DNA of 64,000 bases from Dicyema japonicum (GCA_011109175.1 RDEW01000008.1:1555447-1619446), one strand, 5' to 3'; positions 33,116-45,249 are shown, counted from the first letter of the stretch. Notes: generated from the sequence alone by a model not told the origin. Made by a program: numbers and translations.

Positions 33116-33890
33116 GAATTAAGCGGTAATTTGTTGCTAATTAACTAAATTTCATTTTTTCTTAACCCAAATATTTTTATTCTTAAGTTGATTTTTTGTT
33201 ATGAACGACAAAAACTAAATGAAGGTTGAGTCATTTTTTCTGTTAGCGGCAATCATAATTACTATCCTTCCTATGTTTTTTTCAATTTTTGTGTCAGGTT
33301 GGATTTGAGCCGTGATTCTCGTGAAAGTTTGTCTTCATGCCCGATTTTGAAGGCTTTACAACCTTCCCATTTGCCAAAGGGCGTTCTATCGTGTGATATG
33401 TTACTTATGTTGGTACCTTTTCCATGGCGAATATGATAGTACAAACTCAGACCGTCCTGCCGCTAACTAGGAGAATGGAAGAAGCTGGCTACATATTCTG
33501 AACTAGTGAACCGTTTTGTCCTAACTGCATTTTTAGACTTCGGGTGTAACCGATCCTGTCACCAGAGGTGTTCTCAGAAATATTGGAGCCGAAATCTCGT
33601 CCAGGCATTGGATTCGCGAATGTCCTGGAATTCCATCGTTTGCGGTAATACTCACTGTCGCTTAGCAGCTGGTTTGTTTCTTTTGACTAATAAATATGAT
33701 TTATTGATTTACAAAAAATAATCCTCCTGTTATTAATTTTATCTTCTACTAATAATTTAACGAGGAACCATGGCCACGGATTCCTGTGTTTTTTCAAAGA
33801 ACATGGAAACCTATTGGGCGATACGATTGCTCGAGTAGAAACATCGAAGGACACCCGGTGAGTTCCTTTGCAGGCATTCTCGTAGGCGAT
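33116..33890. other. No gene recognised
   Basis: The stretch 33300-33700 is less AT-rich and partly open on the plus strand, but no family can be named. Confidence 0.35.
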
Positions 33891-33894
33891 ACGT

Positions 33895-34212
33895 TCTAGA
33901 GAAACGAGTACCGGGAATGAGGCCTGATGGTCCCTAGTTCGAATCCCACTGCTTTACATTTCTGTTGAAGGTTCCACGCATCTACGATGCTTTGGATTGA
34001 CAAGTGACGCCATCATCAGTGAACATTTCACTGAGGAACCGAATCCTCTTTAAAGGACTCACGCAACAACAACAACAAAAAAGTGAAAAACATTCCTTGG
34101 TTCTCGATGCTATGATTAGTTGTCATTACTGTTCTTTACTTAAATAAAATGTGCGTCCTCTCTTGGCGGAACTATTTGTAATCTGACTCTCGCGTAAAGT
34201 GCGGTTTTTTGT
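33895..34212 (+). repeat. tRNA-derived SINE (SINE-1), near full length
   Basis: The B-box is AGTTCGAATCCC. Then come GGTTCCACGCATCTACGATGC, TGACGCCATCATCAGTG, GTTCTTTACTTAAATAAAATG and AAAGTGCGGTTTTT. The A-box region is diverged. Confidence 0.8.
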
Positions 34213-34239
34213 TAACTGAATATTTGAAAATTAGTAACT

Positions 34240-34460
34240 AATTAATAATTTGCCCGTTTCTTCTCAAAAAGACTTTGGGCCGGAAATAAAACTATATCTG
34301 TACGCCTACCGATATACAAAAAGAAACCTTCCCCTTACGGGAGATTAATCCAAACTCCATGACTAACTGCAGGAGAAAGTCTGATATGGAAACCGAGATC
34401 ACTTAACTTAGAAAATAACTCTTATCCTCTTTCTTGTGATTCTGTGGTTAATGAAATTAG
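34240..34460 (+). mobile_element. LINE 3' end with common tail
   Basis: GGAAATAAAACTATATCTGTAC...AAGAAACCTTCCCC...CTGATATGGAAACCGAGATC aligns closely with 49540-49680, including the RRKSDMETEIT-stop-like ending. The tail TCCTCTTTCTTGTGATTCTG and GGTTAATG follows. It is a second copy of the 47420-49725 LINE subfamily, truncated to its last ~170 bp. Confidence 0.7.
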
Positions 34461-34884
34461 ATTAAATTAAAACAGACATGCTCAAGTTTCCCTAAATTTA
34501 GGCCAGGGGGATGCGAACTCAAGTAAAGGTGCATCAGATGCCTTTTTATTTGATTCCTTCGTCTCCGGTTTTAGTTGTTTTTTCACATTTTGAAGATCTT
34601 TTTAAGAGGAATTGGCAAAGTTACACATTATCAGCTATGGAATCCCGATTTGCCGTCCATGGCTCAGTTTCCAGGAGCTTAATAGCACATGAGATATTAA
34701 GCCCTTCTTAAATAGTTGATCTGAAGGTCGTGGATTGCGTGGATCTGATCTTCACAGTCAACTCGTGGTCGCAGTCAATTCAAAAGCAATCAAATATTAT
34801 TGAAAGGGCCATATGGTTGTAATATTAATTAATTAATCCAAGGAATATGCAAGACATTGAAAGTGTTATTGGCTTCCCTTTTTT

Positions 34885-35085
34885 TCTTTTTTTTGTGTGT
34901 GAGTCGCAGAAGACAATCCAGTTCCGCAGTGATGAAACACTGATGACGCATCACTTGTCAACCCCAAAGCATCGTAAATGCTTGGAACATTCAACCGAAT
35001 GGACAGCAGCGAGATTCAAACTTTGGACTCATGATTTTGGTTTGGAATTTATTGCACTGAACCATCCGGTGTCGATGACGAGATA
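34885..35085 (-). repeat. SINE-1, diverged and partial
   Basis: Read in reverse it has the B-box region GAATCTCGCTGCTGTCC and the middle CTTGGGGT...TGACAAGTGATGCGTCATC and TGCGGAACTGGATTGTC. The 3' part is missing. Confidence 0.6.
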
Positions 35086-36431
35086 ACTTGTTTTTTGCCT
35101 GTGCCTACTCAGAAAGCTTTTCATTTCTGATATTCGAAAGTTGAGAAGAGTTTAACAAATTTGAAATGTTTCATTATTTCCCTCGAGATTTTCTTACGCT
35201 CTATTTTTTAATTTTTTTTATTTCTTGGTCGTTGATATTTTCGATTTTTTGTAGAATGGCCTTTCCTTTTGCCGTTTCAACAACGTTAAAATTTAACAGG
35301 TTAGGCGGTTTTGGGCTTTGTTGTTTCATCAAGGTAATCCATTTTTCGTTTGAATTTTGGCATGTTTTTATTTCAGAGAAGTTTTAGGTGATAATGTGGA
35401 AATAATAATCTCTGCATTAATCAACTTTTCGACTGAATATCTCTTTTCATGGTAAAGTCGATCTCTGCGGAAATAAGTTTTTCCAAGAATATTTTTAGTT
35501 TTAATGAGTAACAATTTTTTCAGAGGATGTAATCAATATTGTTGTAAATGTTGATTTATTTCTCATTTTCGTTTTTTTTAATCCCATCCACAAGGTTTTA
35601 TAACTTGCTGGATGAATGAAAATTGTACTGGATAGTAAGAGTTCGCATAAACTGCAAATTTTTACTAACATGCTACGGAGAGCGTTTCTTTTGCTTTCTA
35701 TATGATTTCTCATGCATAGCTCATCGCGGTTTTCTTTACCAGCTTCAGATCATAGTTAAGAATTTCGGAAGCGTTTTACATGAACGTCAACGGTTGTATT
35801 AGAAACTGCGAAGTAGTCTTCCATGATGACATTTGCTGGCGTACTTGGGTCTATTCTTAGAATGTGGTAAAACAGATTCCAGCGTACCTTTGTGAATTAA
35901 TAGTATTAAATCGAACTACTATCCAATGGTTTGGTTTAATTAGGCTAAAAGTATACCGATTTATTTAGGCTTAATTATTAAATAAACATTATATTTACGT
36001 GTTGAAGATATCAATAGGTTTTTCAGATTGCCTTTTCCCTCTTTCGCATGGATTTATGGATTTACTCTTAAGTCTATTCCTGAATACCTTACACGAATAG
36101 GAGATCCCCATGAGCGCTTTTGGGTATTTGATCGAATCTCGGTCTCCATCCTGAGAAGGAATAGCCACTCAGTCAAGGCGCCTGCTATTCCTTTATTTTA
36201 ATAAAGAATTCCTTACATATGACTGTCCATTCTAAGTTAAAACCTTTGACGACTCCTATTAGACTTAGAAGTCTTTCTGGGAACTGTAGTCTCTTAGGAC
36301 ATTTCGGTTAAAGTTAATTCTATCTTTTACATGAGTATAAATATCACAAATCGTTACAACGTCTATAAGCACAGGTTGTCATAGCAATGATACATATATG
36401 ATTGAACAAAGGCATACGTGCGTGTGACTCT
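35086..36431. other. No gene recognised
   Basis: The block 36060-36215 resembles 6860-7010 (decayed element end, TTTATTTTAATAAAGAATT). The remainder, upstream of the TRPM start, shows no conserved protein. Confidence 0.4.
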
Positions 36432-39400
36432 ATGGAAGAAGCGAGAGCCAGCTTTGTCACTAATTTGATTGGTAGTGCGGGTTCTTTGGCTTCATTTACT
36501 GCATCCAAGAACATCATAGTGGATTTGGAAGAATGCGTATAGTCTTATAAATTACTATTAGCACTCGCAAGTATCACGATGGATAAGCAGTAATTTCAAA
36601 CGGAGTCGCTGCTGTAGATTTGTAAAGAAGGGGGATAATGATCTGTAAGTAGTGACATTTTACTTACAGGCTTTGTCAATGCAATAATCCTTTATCCAAA
36701 CACACCAAGGAAGCCCTAAGTAAAAAGAAGAAGCCGTTGGGAGACTGGGATCCAATCCGTGATACTGAGGCCATTCCGACAGACGCTTTTGGAGAAATTG
36801 AGTTTTCGGGTTATGGCAGCAGATTAGCGAATGTATCACCTTCTTTAAACGTTTAGTATATTTCTGTGAGAGAAGAGACCAACATGGATTTGATACTCAA
36901 GCTTTTTAGGGAAGTGTGGAATATTCCCAAGCCAAATCTGGTCATATCGGTCACAGGAGGAGCTAAGAGCTTTACGATGGCGCCAAAATTGAAGGATATA
37001 TTTCGAGTGGGACTCACCAAGGCTGCCTCAAGCACAGGTATTTATCAACAGAATCAAAGGCGCTTGGATAATCACAGGAGGCATGAATGCTGGAGTCATG
37101 ATGCACGTGGGTGAGGCTATCAAGCAGCACAATATTCTTTCTAACAACAAGAAGGTTCCCTGTATTGGAATAGCGCCATGGGGGTGTGTAGGACTCAGAG
37201 AAAATTTAATATCTCCGCTGGTGCTAATAAATGATTGATTTCAAGGGAAAATGGCCAGCTGCCTACAGAATGACCGAAATGTCCACATTACACAAAAATG
37301 AATCATTTTTGGACGACAATCACACACACTTTATTCTAGTGGACAATGGGACTTCCCATAAATACCGTGTTGAGATCGAGTTTAGGGCAAAATTTGAGGA
37401 ACATCTCACAAATATGAAGACATCAAAAGAAGGTACCCCATTTGGTCATTTCAGGCGGCCTGAGGATACCAATAATTCTTCTTGTATTGGAAGGAGGAAT
37501 TGGAACCCTTGAAACTGTAGCCTCTTCCATCAAAAGAAAGACTCCAACTGTTATTGTGGAGGTACCACATTAAAATCACGATTAGGGATCTGGAAGAGCT
37601 GCTGACATCCTGGCGAAGATATATCATGCCATAAAAAGTCAGTTTTAGAGTAATTTGAAGACAACGTTGGCTTAGATCTCCCAGATTTCATCAAATCTGT
37701 GATAGAAGACGAGTTTGGTTCCCAAAATATCGACGACATGGTCAAATTAGCCGAGAAGTGTTTCCAGAACATGAATCTGATCACCGTGATTAGCCTCGAA
37801 GGAAACGAAGAGATCGACACGGCCCTACTAAAGGCACTGTTTACAGGTACTTGACCAATGCACGTGGTAGCTAACAAGGACCATTCCATAATTCAGTTGA
37901 AGCTGGCCTTGGTGTGGGATCGCATTGATATGGTCATAAATGATCTGTCCTTTTCAAAGATGAGCTTATTTGAAGTTCTTCATTACTGTTAATTTTCTAG
38001 TTGGAGGAAGTGCTCCATTCTGCAATTCTTCTTGGGAGATCAAGTTTTGTTCAGTTCATTTGCGAAAACGGCGTCGATCTGAAGCATTTTTTGACTTCTA
38101 ACAGACTCGTTAGGCTTTATAATCAGGTCTCTGAATGATCATATCTAGATCCCCCCGCGATGCCAGCTTGCTACTCTTCTTTGCAAGCAACAGAAGAATA
38201 TGGGAGACTACGTGTCTTTAAAAGACGTGGGTTTGTTCATCCAACGCGTCATGGGGGAGTTTTTCGAACCCTTGTACCTCACAGATCACCGGTTTTTTGT
38301 CATTTTTATCTTCCAGATATTCCCAGTTGGACTCAAATTATATAATGAAGCTCCGCCTAGGAAAGCATGGTTTTTACGATTTCTTAACTTTAAGACCTCA
38401 ATTCCATCGAAATTGATGATCCTCACCAGGAGCTCTTTATTTGGTCCATTCTAATGGGGAGAGTCAACCTAGCTCACTACTTTTGGTTAGAAGGAAGGGT
38501 TCTGTTTCTATTTACATGTACAGACTGGAGTAATCGCTGCTCTCGTGGCCTCATCTTTGCTCTACAGGCTTGGCAAGCTCACAAATGACCACGATTTGGC
38601 TTCCTCTCACATTGCCAACTCCCAGTGAGATATTTTGGATAAATGCAGTTTCTACAACGAATTAGCGATGGGAGTGATCAATGAGTGTTGGAAATCTGAC
38701 GAAAAAAGGGCCCACCAGGTCCTATTGAAAGATAACCCAAGTCTGGGGCAGTGTGACTCCCTCACAATCGCCGTCCGCACGGACAATAAGGATTTTGTTT
38801 CTCACTCTTGTTGCCAGTCTCTTCTTACCAAAATATGGATGGGATCCATTTCAGAAGAGACCTCAATGCTCCAGGTTGTCTTTGATGTCATAAAAAAGCT
38901 TATTTTCTGCAATTTTTTCCCAATTTTTATCCCATTTTTGATAAAATTTAACAAATCAGATGCCTCCGATCAAATTTCGGTAAAATATGATTTAACTAAG
39001 AAATAGGAATTTGAAAAATCTTCACATTCGATGAAAGGGAGACAAAAATCATTGTAAGCTGTTTTTTTAGCTTAGTCGAGTGAGAATTCGACAACTTGTG
39101 CACAAAATGGAGACGTTCTACTCCGCCCCTGTCATCATTTTCACATCAAACTGCGTATTCAACGACTTTGATGTTTAGTTCAACTATCTATGGTTTCTGC
39201 TGCTGTATAGCTATGTTTTGCTTGTGGAGTACTCAAACCAACTCACAAACGTGGATATTGTGCTTTCTGTGTTTGTGGCAAGCCTCTTTTTCGAGGAATT
39301 TAGGCAAGTGGGGAATTTTGGTTACAACTTAGTTTTTAAGCGGGAAAAATATTTCATTTAAAACAAAATTGAAGGACTATTTCACTGATTTTTGGAATTT

Positions 39401-40514
39401 GCTAGACTTTTCTAGCATTTTTATCTTTGTAGTTGGGCAATCAATCCGTTTCTCGAATTACTGCACAGCAACTAACCCCACGTGCTTCGACATCGCCAAA
39501 ACAATACATTCAATATCTTTAATTATCTGCTTTGTGAGGCTTTTGCACATTTTCTCTGTCAGCAAACATCTTGGCCCGAAAGTCCTTATGATTGGGAAAA
39601 TGGTGGTCCCTAAGTGATCATTTAGGTGGTTGACTTGGTGATCTTTGTCTCCATTCTGCTTGTCTTTATGGTGTCCTTTGGGATCATCCAACACGCCATT
39701 CTTTATCCCAACGCTGAACTGACCTTTGAACTTCCGTTTTCCGTGTTTTCCAAAGCATACTGGCAGATGTTTGGAGAACTCTTTCTCACGGATATCCAAG
39801 GTGCTGATCTTCTTCATTTTAGCTACCGAGGCTTCGGGGACCTGTACTTTCAACAAAACCATATACGATACTGGACAACTTGTCCAATGTCCATCCAAAA
39901 GCGGAATCTATGTGATCCCCATCATGTTGGCCCTTTACTTGATATTTACAAACGCTCTGATGCTGAATCTGCTGATTGCCATGTTCAGGTGGGCCCCGAT
40001 TAACCAATTTTAGCTACACGTTCGCCAAAATACAGGAATCGACGGACAAACATTGGCACTTTCAGCGATATCAGCTCATTTATGAGTATTACAACCGTCC
40101 TAAGCTGGCTCCCCCGTTTATTCTGCTTTCCCACATAATTGGACTTGTTTCTTATATGGTCGAGTACTGCAGGGGAAAATTTGAGTCAAAAAACGGTTCA
40201 CGTGATTTATGACGTTCTCAGAGACAAACGTGGAAGAAGGTGAATTGACTAAACAACTGATTCAATGGGAGAACATGCGAGCTGACGACTTTCTGAGGAC
40301 AAGGCAGTTGGAGGAGAAACATGACGAAAAAATATATAAGATGAAAGAAAAGTAATTATTATGTAACAAATTTTAGCCTCAGGGAGATCATTGGGGATGT
40401 TGATACGTTAAAATTGGACGAAAAGGTGAAATTAAAGATAAAATCATATTTTAGGTGGATATATTGCTAAATAAAGTATATAATTTGTCCAAGAAAGCTG
40501 AGCAGACTGATTAA
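36432..40514 (+). CDS. TRPM-family cation channel, complete gene with about 20 micro-introns
   Basis: Spliced by eye this gives roughly 1,180 residues. The start at 36432 is [17 protein letters not shown]. The TRPM homology region follows: [90 protein letters not shown]. Next come ankyrin-like helices ([30 protein letters not shown]), pre-S1 ([20 protein letters not shown]), S1-S6 ([40 protein letters not shown]), the pore loop ([14 protein letters not shown]) and S6 [12 protein letters not shown]. The TRP segment is [21 protein letters not shown] short coiled coil ends SKKAEQTD-stop. No alpha-kinase or Nudix domain follows. Introns checked base by base: 36537-36561, 36645-36669, 36833-36856, 37038-37059, 37221-37245. 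Most of the rest are 22-26 nt, one is 29. An apparent in-frame TGA at about 38626 lies inside a 24-nt intron. The subtype is not resolved. Confidence 0.95.
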
Positions 40515-40603
40515 ACATGTAATTTATATCATACAATAAAATATTTGATTTTTTATAGACAAGAATTAATTTATTATTATTAAGAATATTCGAGAATGAA
40601 GAA

Positions 40604-40862
40604 CTAATAACTGCCTTGTTCCTCTTCAAGATTCTCTCCCAAGTTCATCCAAATTGGCCAGCCGGGATCCGAATTCGAAATTGGTGCATCAACTGCTTTC
40701 TTATTTCCGAAAATTCGCGTATCCGATTTTTAATAGTCCAAGTATGTCTTAAGCTTCGCAGAAGCAAAAGAGGTATTTGGAATTATCTGATTGCATATTA
40801 CGCATTATCATTTCCGGTTTATCTGTTCCGTTTTTAAAAAATCCATATGAGATAACTTTCAT
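40604..40862 (-). other. Possible small gene or broken frame, unrecognised
   Basis: The minus strand from an ATG at 40862 reads MKVISYGFFKNGTDKPEMIM and stops. A second frame, offset by one base, reads FGNKKAVDAPISNSDPGWPI and ends NLGENLEEEQGSY-stop. Both pieces look protein-like and face the TRPM 3' end tail-to-tail. No GT-AG intron joins them, so a one-base error is needed. Family unknown. Confidence 0.25.
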
Positions 40863-41079
40863 GATATTTTCTCTTCTATTAAATTATAATTTATAAATTA
40901 ACGTAACAGAACCTAATATTAGGGTTTTTATTATTTTTTTTAATTTAACACACCGAAATCAGGTCTAAGGAACCCAGGTTAGGAACCACTGAAGTAGAGG
41001 AACAATATGGAGAGATCAAGTATAGTAGAGTCATGCTATAGTTGACCAAAGCAACGTTTCGACGAATAACCTCCAAACT

Positions 41080-41240
41080 AATACGCTGGGTGGCATAGTG
41101 GTTAGGTGTCGGGCTAAAGTGGCTTAGGCTACGGGTTCGATTCTCGCTGCTGTTCACCTGGTGGAAGGTTCCACGCATCTACGATGCCAAAAGGGTTTGA
41201 CGAGTGACGCCGTCATCAGTGGATACTCACTTACTAACGA
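41080..41240 (+). repeat. SINE-1, 5' half with clear Pol III boxes
   Basis: A-box TGGCATAGTGGTT (41091-41103) and B-box GGGTTCGATTCTC (41132-41144) stand in tRNA-like spacing. GGTTCCACGCATCTACGATG and TGACGCCGTCATCAGTGG follow. The element stops at about 41240, so the 3' half is missing. This copy has the best-preserved promoter in the window. Confidence 0.8.
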
Positions 41241-42235
41241 AATATCGTTAGCTCGCAGGTACCCTAAATATATTAAGTCTTAAATTAATATCAAGAGACC
41301 GACGTTCTAGAAAACTTGTTATTTCGTTCTGTGGTCTCCACTATGTGAAAGACGTTTTTTTAGATAGGAATTAAGTTGCTACAAAATGTTGTTAGATAAC
41401 CCGGACTTGTAGAGACTAAGGATTGACTTTGTTTTCTCAAGACAAATATTCATGAAGATTTATTATTTTGTGTGTCCTGGGCACCCAAAGTTTCCAAAAA
41501 GGTGTCTAGGACTTGTAGAGTCTCAAGTGAAATCAGCTTTAAAAACATTTGCCCTTAAGCCCCGGTATTTTATCACCTTAAATTTTTAAAGATCTTGCTC
41601 AGGAGACTAACCGGCATTCAAAATGATTCATCTATTCATTCAACCGAAAACACATTTATTTCGAAACATATCTGACGATTGGTTCAGAATCCTAAATGAT
41701 CTCCAAGTGTCCTGTCACAGTATGAAACTCCCTAACCTGCAAAACGTCATAAAAGGGGACTATTGGAAACTTTCTCAGTATGAACGAAAAAAAGTCATAT
41801 TTACCAAAGAAAACCTTATCCGCCAAAAAATATTAAAAAATGAAAGTTTATCGGAGTAAACGTGGCCTCTTCCCAAACGATTGGATCACTTTGACTGTGC
41901 ATCCGCTTTCGGTAGTTCTTATAACCAGTTATTTCTTCATTTTATTTAAAGAGACGGGGTAAATAAATATAGAGACTGTTGCATAGATTCATAACATTTT
42001 GAACCCAACCCTTGCAGACCGACAAGTAATGTCTTCTTCAACACAGCAGGTTAAATATATTAGCGCCTCAATCAATAAATCTATATATATTACAGGAGAT
42101 CATTTACCCCCACGTTAATACCATGTGAATTTCAAAAATCCTGATTAAAGCTGACGATTCAGATTAAAGAAATTTTAAAAAAATAAAGCCAAAAAGATAT
42201 TTATTCATATTTAATTAAGAACCATCAATTGACAA
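41241..42235. other. No firm gene; one SINE-2-like scrap
   Basis: CTCAGGAGACTAACCGGCATTCAAAATGATTC (about 41596-41628) matches part of 49730-49960. The open frame 41623-41859 (78 codons) has no recognised family. Confidence 0.4.
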
Positions 42236-42240
42236 AGTTT

Positions 42241-43715
42241 TTACATATTTGTAGGAACATAACCAACTTCACTCCCAGCGAGACATTTAATCCAATTCGA
42301 GCTATTTTCACGTGTCAATTGAAGCATGCGATCTCCTATTAATGATATAAACGACATGACCCTTTTTAAAAGTAATCTCATCTCCTTCAGTTCCATCAAA
42401 ACTTTCCATGGCTTCAATTAAGATGGGATTCGAAAGAGTGACCGTGTCATCAAAGGAATTCAAAGATGTATTCTTTTCTAAGCAGGGAGTCGAATCTTCG
42501 TTTTCCGTTAAATTGCCATTTTCCTTGATAGTTCCATTTTTCGGATGCGAGGTGATCTTGAATTTTTCGAAATCTTTAAAAAGGTCGGAGTATTTATCGA
42601 TAGGGGTCAAAACAGACTCTCTCGGCCTTTAAATGACAAAAATCTATCAACTTTGCATCATTTTTTGCATTTTCCTCTGATCTGTTCTCAATCAAATCCT
42701 TTGATGAGTCAAAAATAACTTACGGCAATATCAAACTCAGGAAAGTCCATTTCAGGGCCACGTGTTAAAGACCATTTTTGCAGATCATTCAAAGGCTCTA
42801 GGATAGATACTTTTTTGAAGTTTTTAGTGGATCTCTTGTTGATTTTAGCATAATTTTCGTTTAATCTGCATGTGATTGACTCAGCCATTTTTTTGAAGTA
42901 CAAAAGCTGAGCACAGTCAACAGTCTGACACTCATCAAAGATCTTTAGGCTCACAATAGTCAAATACAGAGCGCATTCCCTCAATATAATCAGTCTTGAT
43001 TTCGTCCAAGGCTGAGATTCTCTTTTTGCAGAGTTGTCGTTTTTGCATGACCTTGGCATCAGCTGAGGCTACTTTGGAAGAAGATGGTTCAGTAATCTAT
43101 TTGCCGAGATTTAAATAGAATAGCTACAGAATAACCACGTGTCCTTTCTAAGTAAATCAATTGCTGTCTGCGCCGAATATGGCTGGCGTGCCTGGCTGCG
43201 TTAGAAAACGAATTCTCAGACTTTTTGTAAGCATTATATAGTCCAATCCATTTTTCTTGAGCCTTTGAGTTATTTACAAGTCAAACGGATTTGAATTTTT
43301 TTGAGAAATGTTTTTGAATCTTCAGCTTTCTGCTTGATAATGCTGTCTTTTCCCATTCTTTCGGTATTTCAGGGTAATTTTTCACATTTTCTGCAAGAGT
43401 GGCTTCATCCTTGACGATAACTTCAAGATTATCCAAAAGTGACTCCCAGCACTCCCCGATGGTTCCCCCTTCGTCGACCGCTTTGATGTTTTTAATCAAA
43501 AATTACATTTTTGTGTCCTACTCTTCCATTTGACATAAAATGCCGACAACTGCTTGACATAACGGCTTAACAAAGCACTAAATTCCTCTGAAAATATCCG
43601 CAACTCGTTAATAGAGGCAAGTCTAGAATCGAATCGATTGATTGTTGGTTGAAAACCCCTTGAGTCCAAAAATTACACTCATCAGCAAGAGCTCCAACGG
43701 TTGTAGACATCACCA
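42241..43715 (-). CDS. Syndapin/PACSIN (F-BAR plus SH3 membrane-remodelling protein)
   Basis: Syndapins bend membrane and recruit dynamin and N-WASP in endocytosis. From an ATG at 43715, F-BAR helices are recognisable: FDSRLASINELRIFSEEFSA, TIGECWESLLDNLEVIVKDE, KAQEKWIGLYNAYKKSENSF, SIFDECQTVDCAQLLYFKKM and the family mark DLQKWSLTRGPEMDFPEFD. A linker (DKYSDLFKDFEKFK) precedes a C-terminal SH3 domain: IEAMESFDGTEGDEITFKKG, DRMLQLTRENSSNWIKCL, GYVPTNM-stop. GT-AG introns of about 24-31 nt join the exons, for example 25 nt within the SH3 domain. At the start, FWTQG and FQPTINRFDSRL are out of frame at a GGGG run near 43678, probably a base-call error. No NPF motif was noticed in the linker. 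Confidence 0.88.
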
Positions 43716-44328
43716 TAACGCCGAACAACGACAATTAAATTGATTGTCACAATCGGCAAATTTAAATAAAAATCGATCATTTAAACTGCTGTGCCACCCT
43801 CAAAGACCCTTAAATGATTGGAATTCATTCTTCATGGATTTTGTAATGCGTCCTCAATTCTACGATTATGTCTAATTCCACGATAATCCTAAGCAAGTGA
43901 GCTATCTAATCCAACAAAGTTGCAATAAATTGAGTGTAAACTTGCCCGTTATAAAAATATAGAGTCTCTGGCTGCTTTAATGACTTCAAAGTGCCATTTT
44001 TACTTGTTAAATGAAATTTTAATTCTTAAGAGCGTGAATACTGAGACTCTATATATTGCATAAATTAAATCGATAATAATTTGATTATCAATTATTCCTA
44101 ACTTATGTAATGCGGATTCTATTTTTAGATATTTGGCATTTTAATCGATTACTAATAAGTAATTGAAAAACTAATCTTTGTCGTAGTTATTGTCAAAAGG
44201 ACTATGGAAGACTAGTTCCTATGTAATGGGAGGCAATACCACGATAACGTAAAAGATTTAATTAATGTTTTTTTTAATTATGAAAAATTATTTAACAATT
44301 AAATAATGTTAACTATGATTAGACTAAA
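43716..44328. other. No gene recognised
   Basis: AT-rich spacer upstream of syndapin; nothing supportable. Confidence 0.4.
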
Positions 44329-45245
44329 CTAAAATATCCTTCTTCTACGAAGATTTTCAAAAGTCATCCACATGACTTCCACTCCTCCTCGGACTGTGGG
44401 TCCGCCGCTCCAATGTTCCCGCTCTTCCATTCGCCTCGACGCGTAAAGGATTTCGTCAATTGGTATCTTGACTCCATGTTTGTGCTCGACAATGATACTC
44501 TCTAATGTTTTCTTTAAAACCACCGATTGAAGATAAGCTCTTATTGGCACATTAATCGATAAAGCTTTCAAATGATTTCTGTAGCACGTGGATATAATCC
44601 CGTCCATGTAAAAACCATAGGAATAATTCTCACTTGAGCATCGTATAGCATGCTCAATTCTTTAGCGAGAAAGTCATAGTTTGTAGCTTTTCCACCTCTG
44701 TATTCTTAAGTGCTTTTTTGAGGTGATTCCATCTTCTATAATCACAATCTCATTTTTCCTTTTGTCATACACGAAAATGTCTGGCTTATTGTGTTGCACT
44801 TCAGTGTCAGTCATGATAATAATAACCTTGGATATACCGAGAAAGAAGTTAAAGTAAACAACTAATTAAGTGTATCCTTTTTCCACTTCTACAGAAACAG
44901 AGTCCATCCGGAATCAGCATAAAGGGTAAGACGTCCATATTTGCAGTTGTGGAAACCCCTCCAGTGGAGTGGGAAAGCGAATGATCTTTTTCGTGCCTGG
45001 CACTGGGCGCCACCTAGACAGATGGATCACATGACGCCACTCTAATAGGACGAGAGAGGAGGAACAGACGAACAAACAGAAACTACAACCAATTAGCCAC
45101 GAAGCACCACATGACGCCACGCGGCCAGAAGAATATTTAGTCATGATGCAAGTGTCCACTCAGATTTCCACTCTCTGTGTCGTAACAACTCATCGAACTG
45201 AGTGTGTTTTTGAACGTCTAGATTTCTTTATGTCATACATTCTAC
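44329..45245 (-). pseudogene. R2-type LINE C-terminus interrupted by a SINE-2 insertion
   Basis: The open block 44329-44607 encodes GIISTCYRNHLKALSINVPI, AYLQSVVLKKTLESIIVEHK and a Lys/Arg-rich end MTFENLRRRRIF-stop. The sequence continues upstream to 44817 and, beyond the 321-bp insert at 44818-45138, resumes at 45139 with sequence matching 5335-5460 (CACTCAGATTTCCACTCT). It aligns with 4975-5690 throughout. Confidence 0.7.
44818..45138 (-). mobile_element. SINE-2, complete copy with 9-bp target-site duplication
   Basis: The insert of 321 bp is flanked by AGTCATGAT at 44809-44817 and 45139-45147. On the minus strand it starts CCGCGTGGCGTCATGTGGTGC and ends with the common LINE tail GGTATATCCAAGGTTATTATT. 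A near-identical copy in the opposite orientation lies at 55560-55907. A relative is at 58720-58915 and heads are at 49730 and 21230. It has no coding capacity that I can defend. Borrowing the tail of a LINE is the usual mark of a SINE or LINE-derived short element. Confidence 0.8.
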
Positions 45246-45249
45246 ATAA

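Noticed and set aside
37551-37889. 112-codon minus-strand open frame
   Set aside because: Antisense to TRPM homology-region exons.
38620-38635. In-frame TGA within the TRPM coding region
   Set aside because: It lies inside a 24-nt GT-AG intron (after SHIANS). Splicing removes it and joins to FYNELAMG.
39458-39898. 146-codon minus-strand open frame
   Set aside because: It is the antisense shadow of TRPM exons, which fit the family in detail on the plus strand.
41085-41160. A functional tRNA gene
   Set aside because: A- and B-box are present, but the acceptor stem does not pair and the same sequence recurs with a long non-tRNA body, so it is a SINE head.
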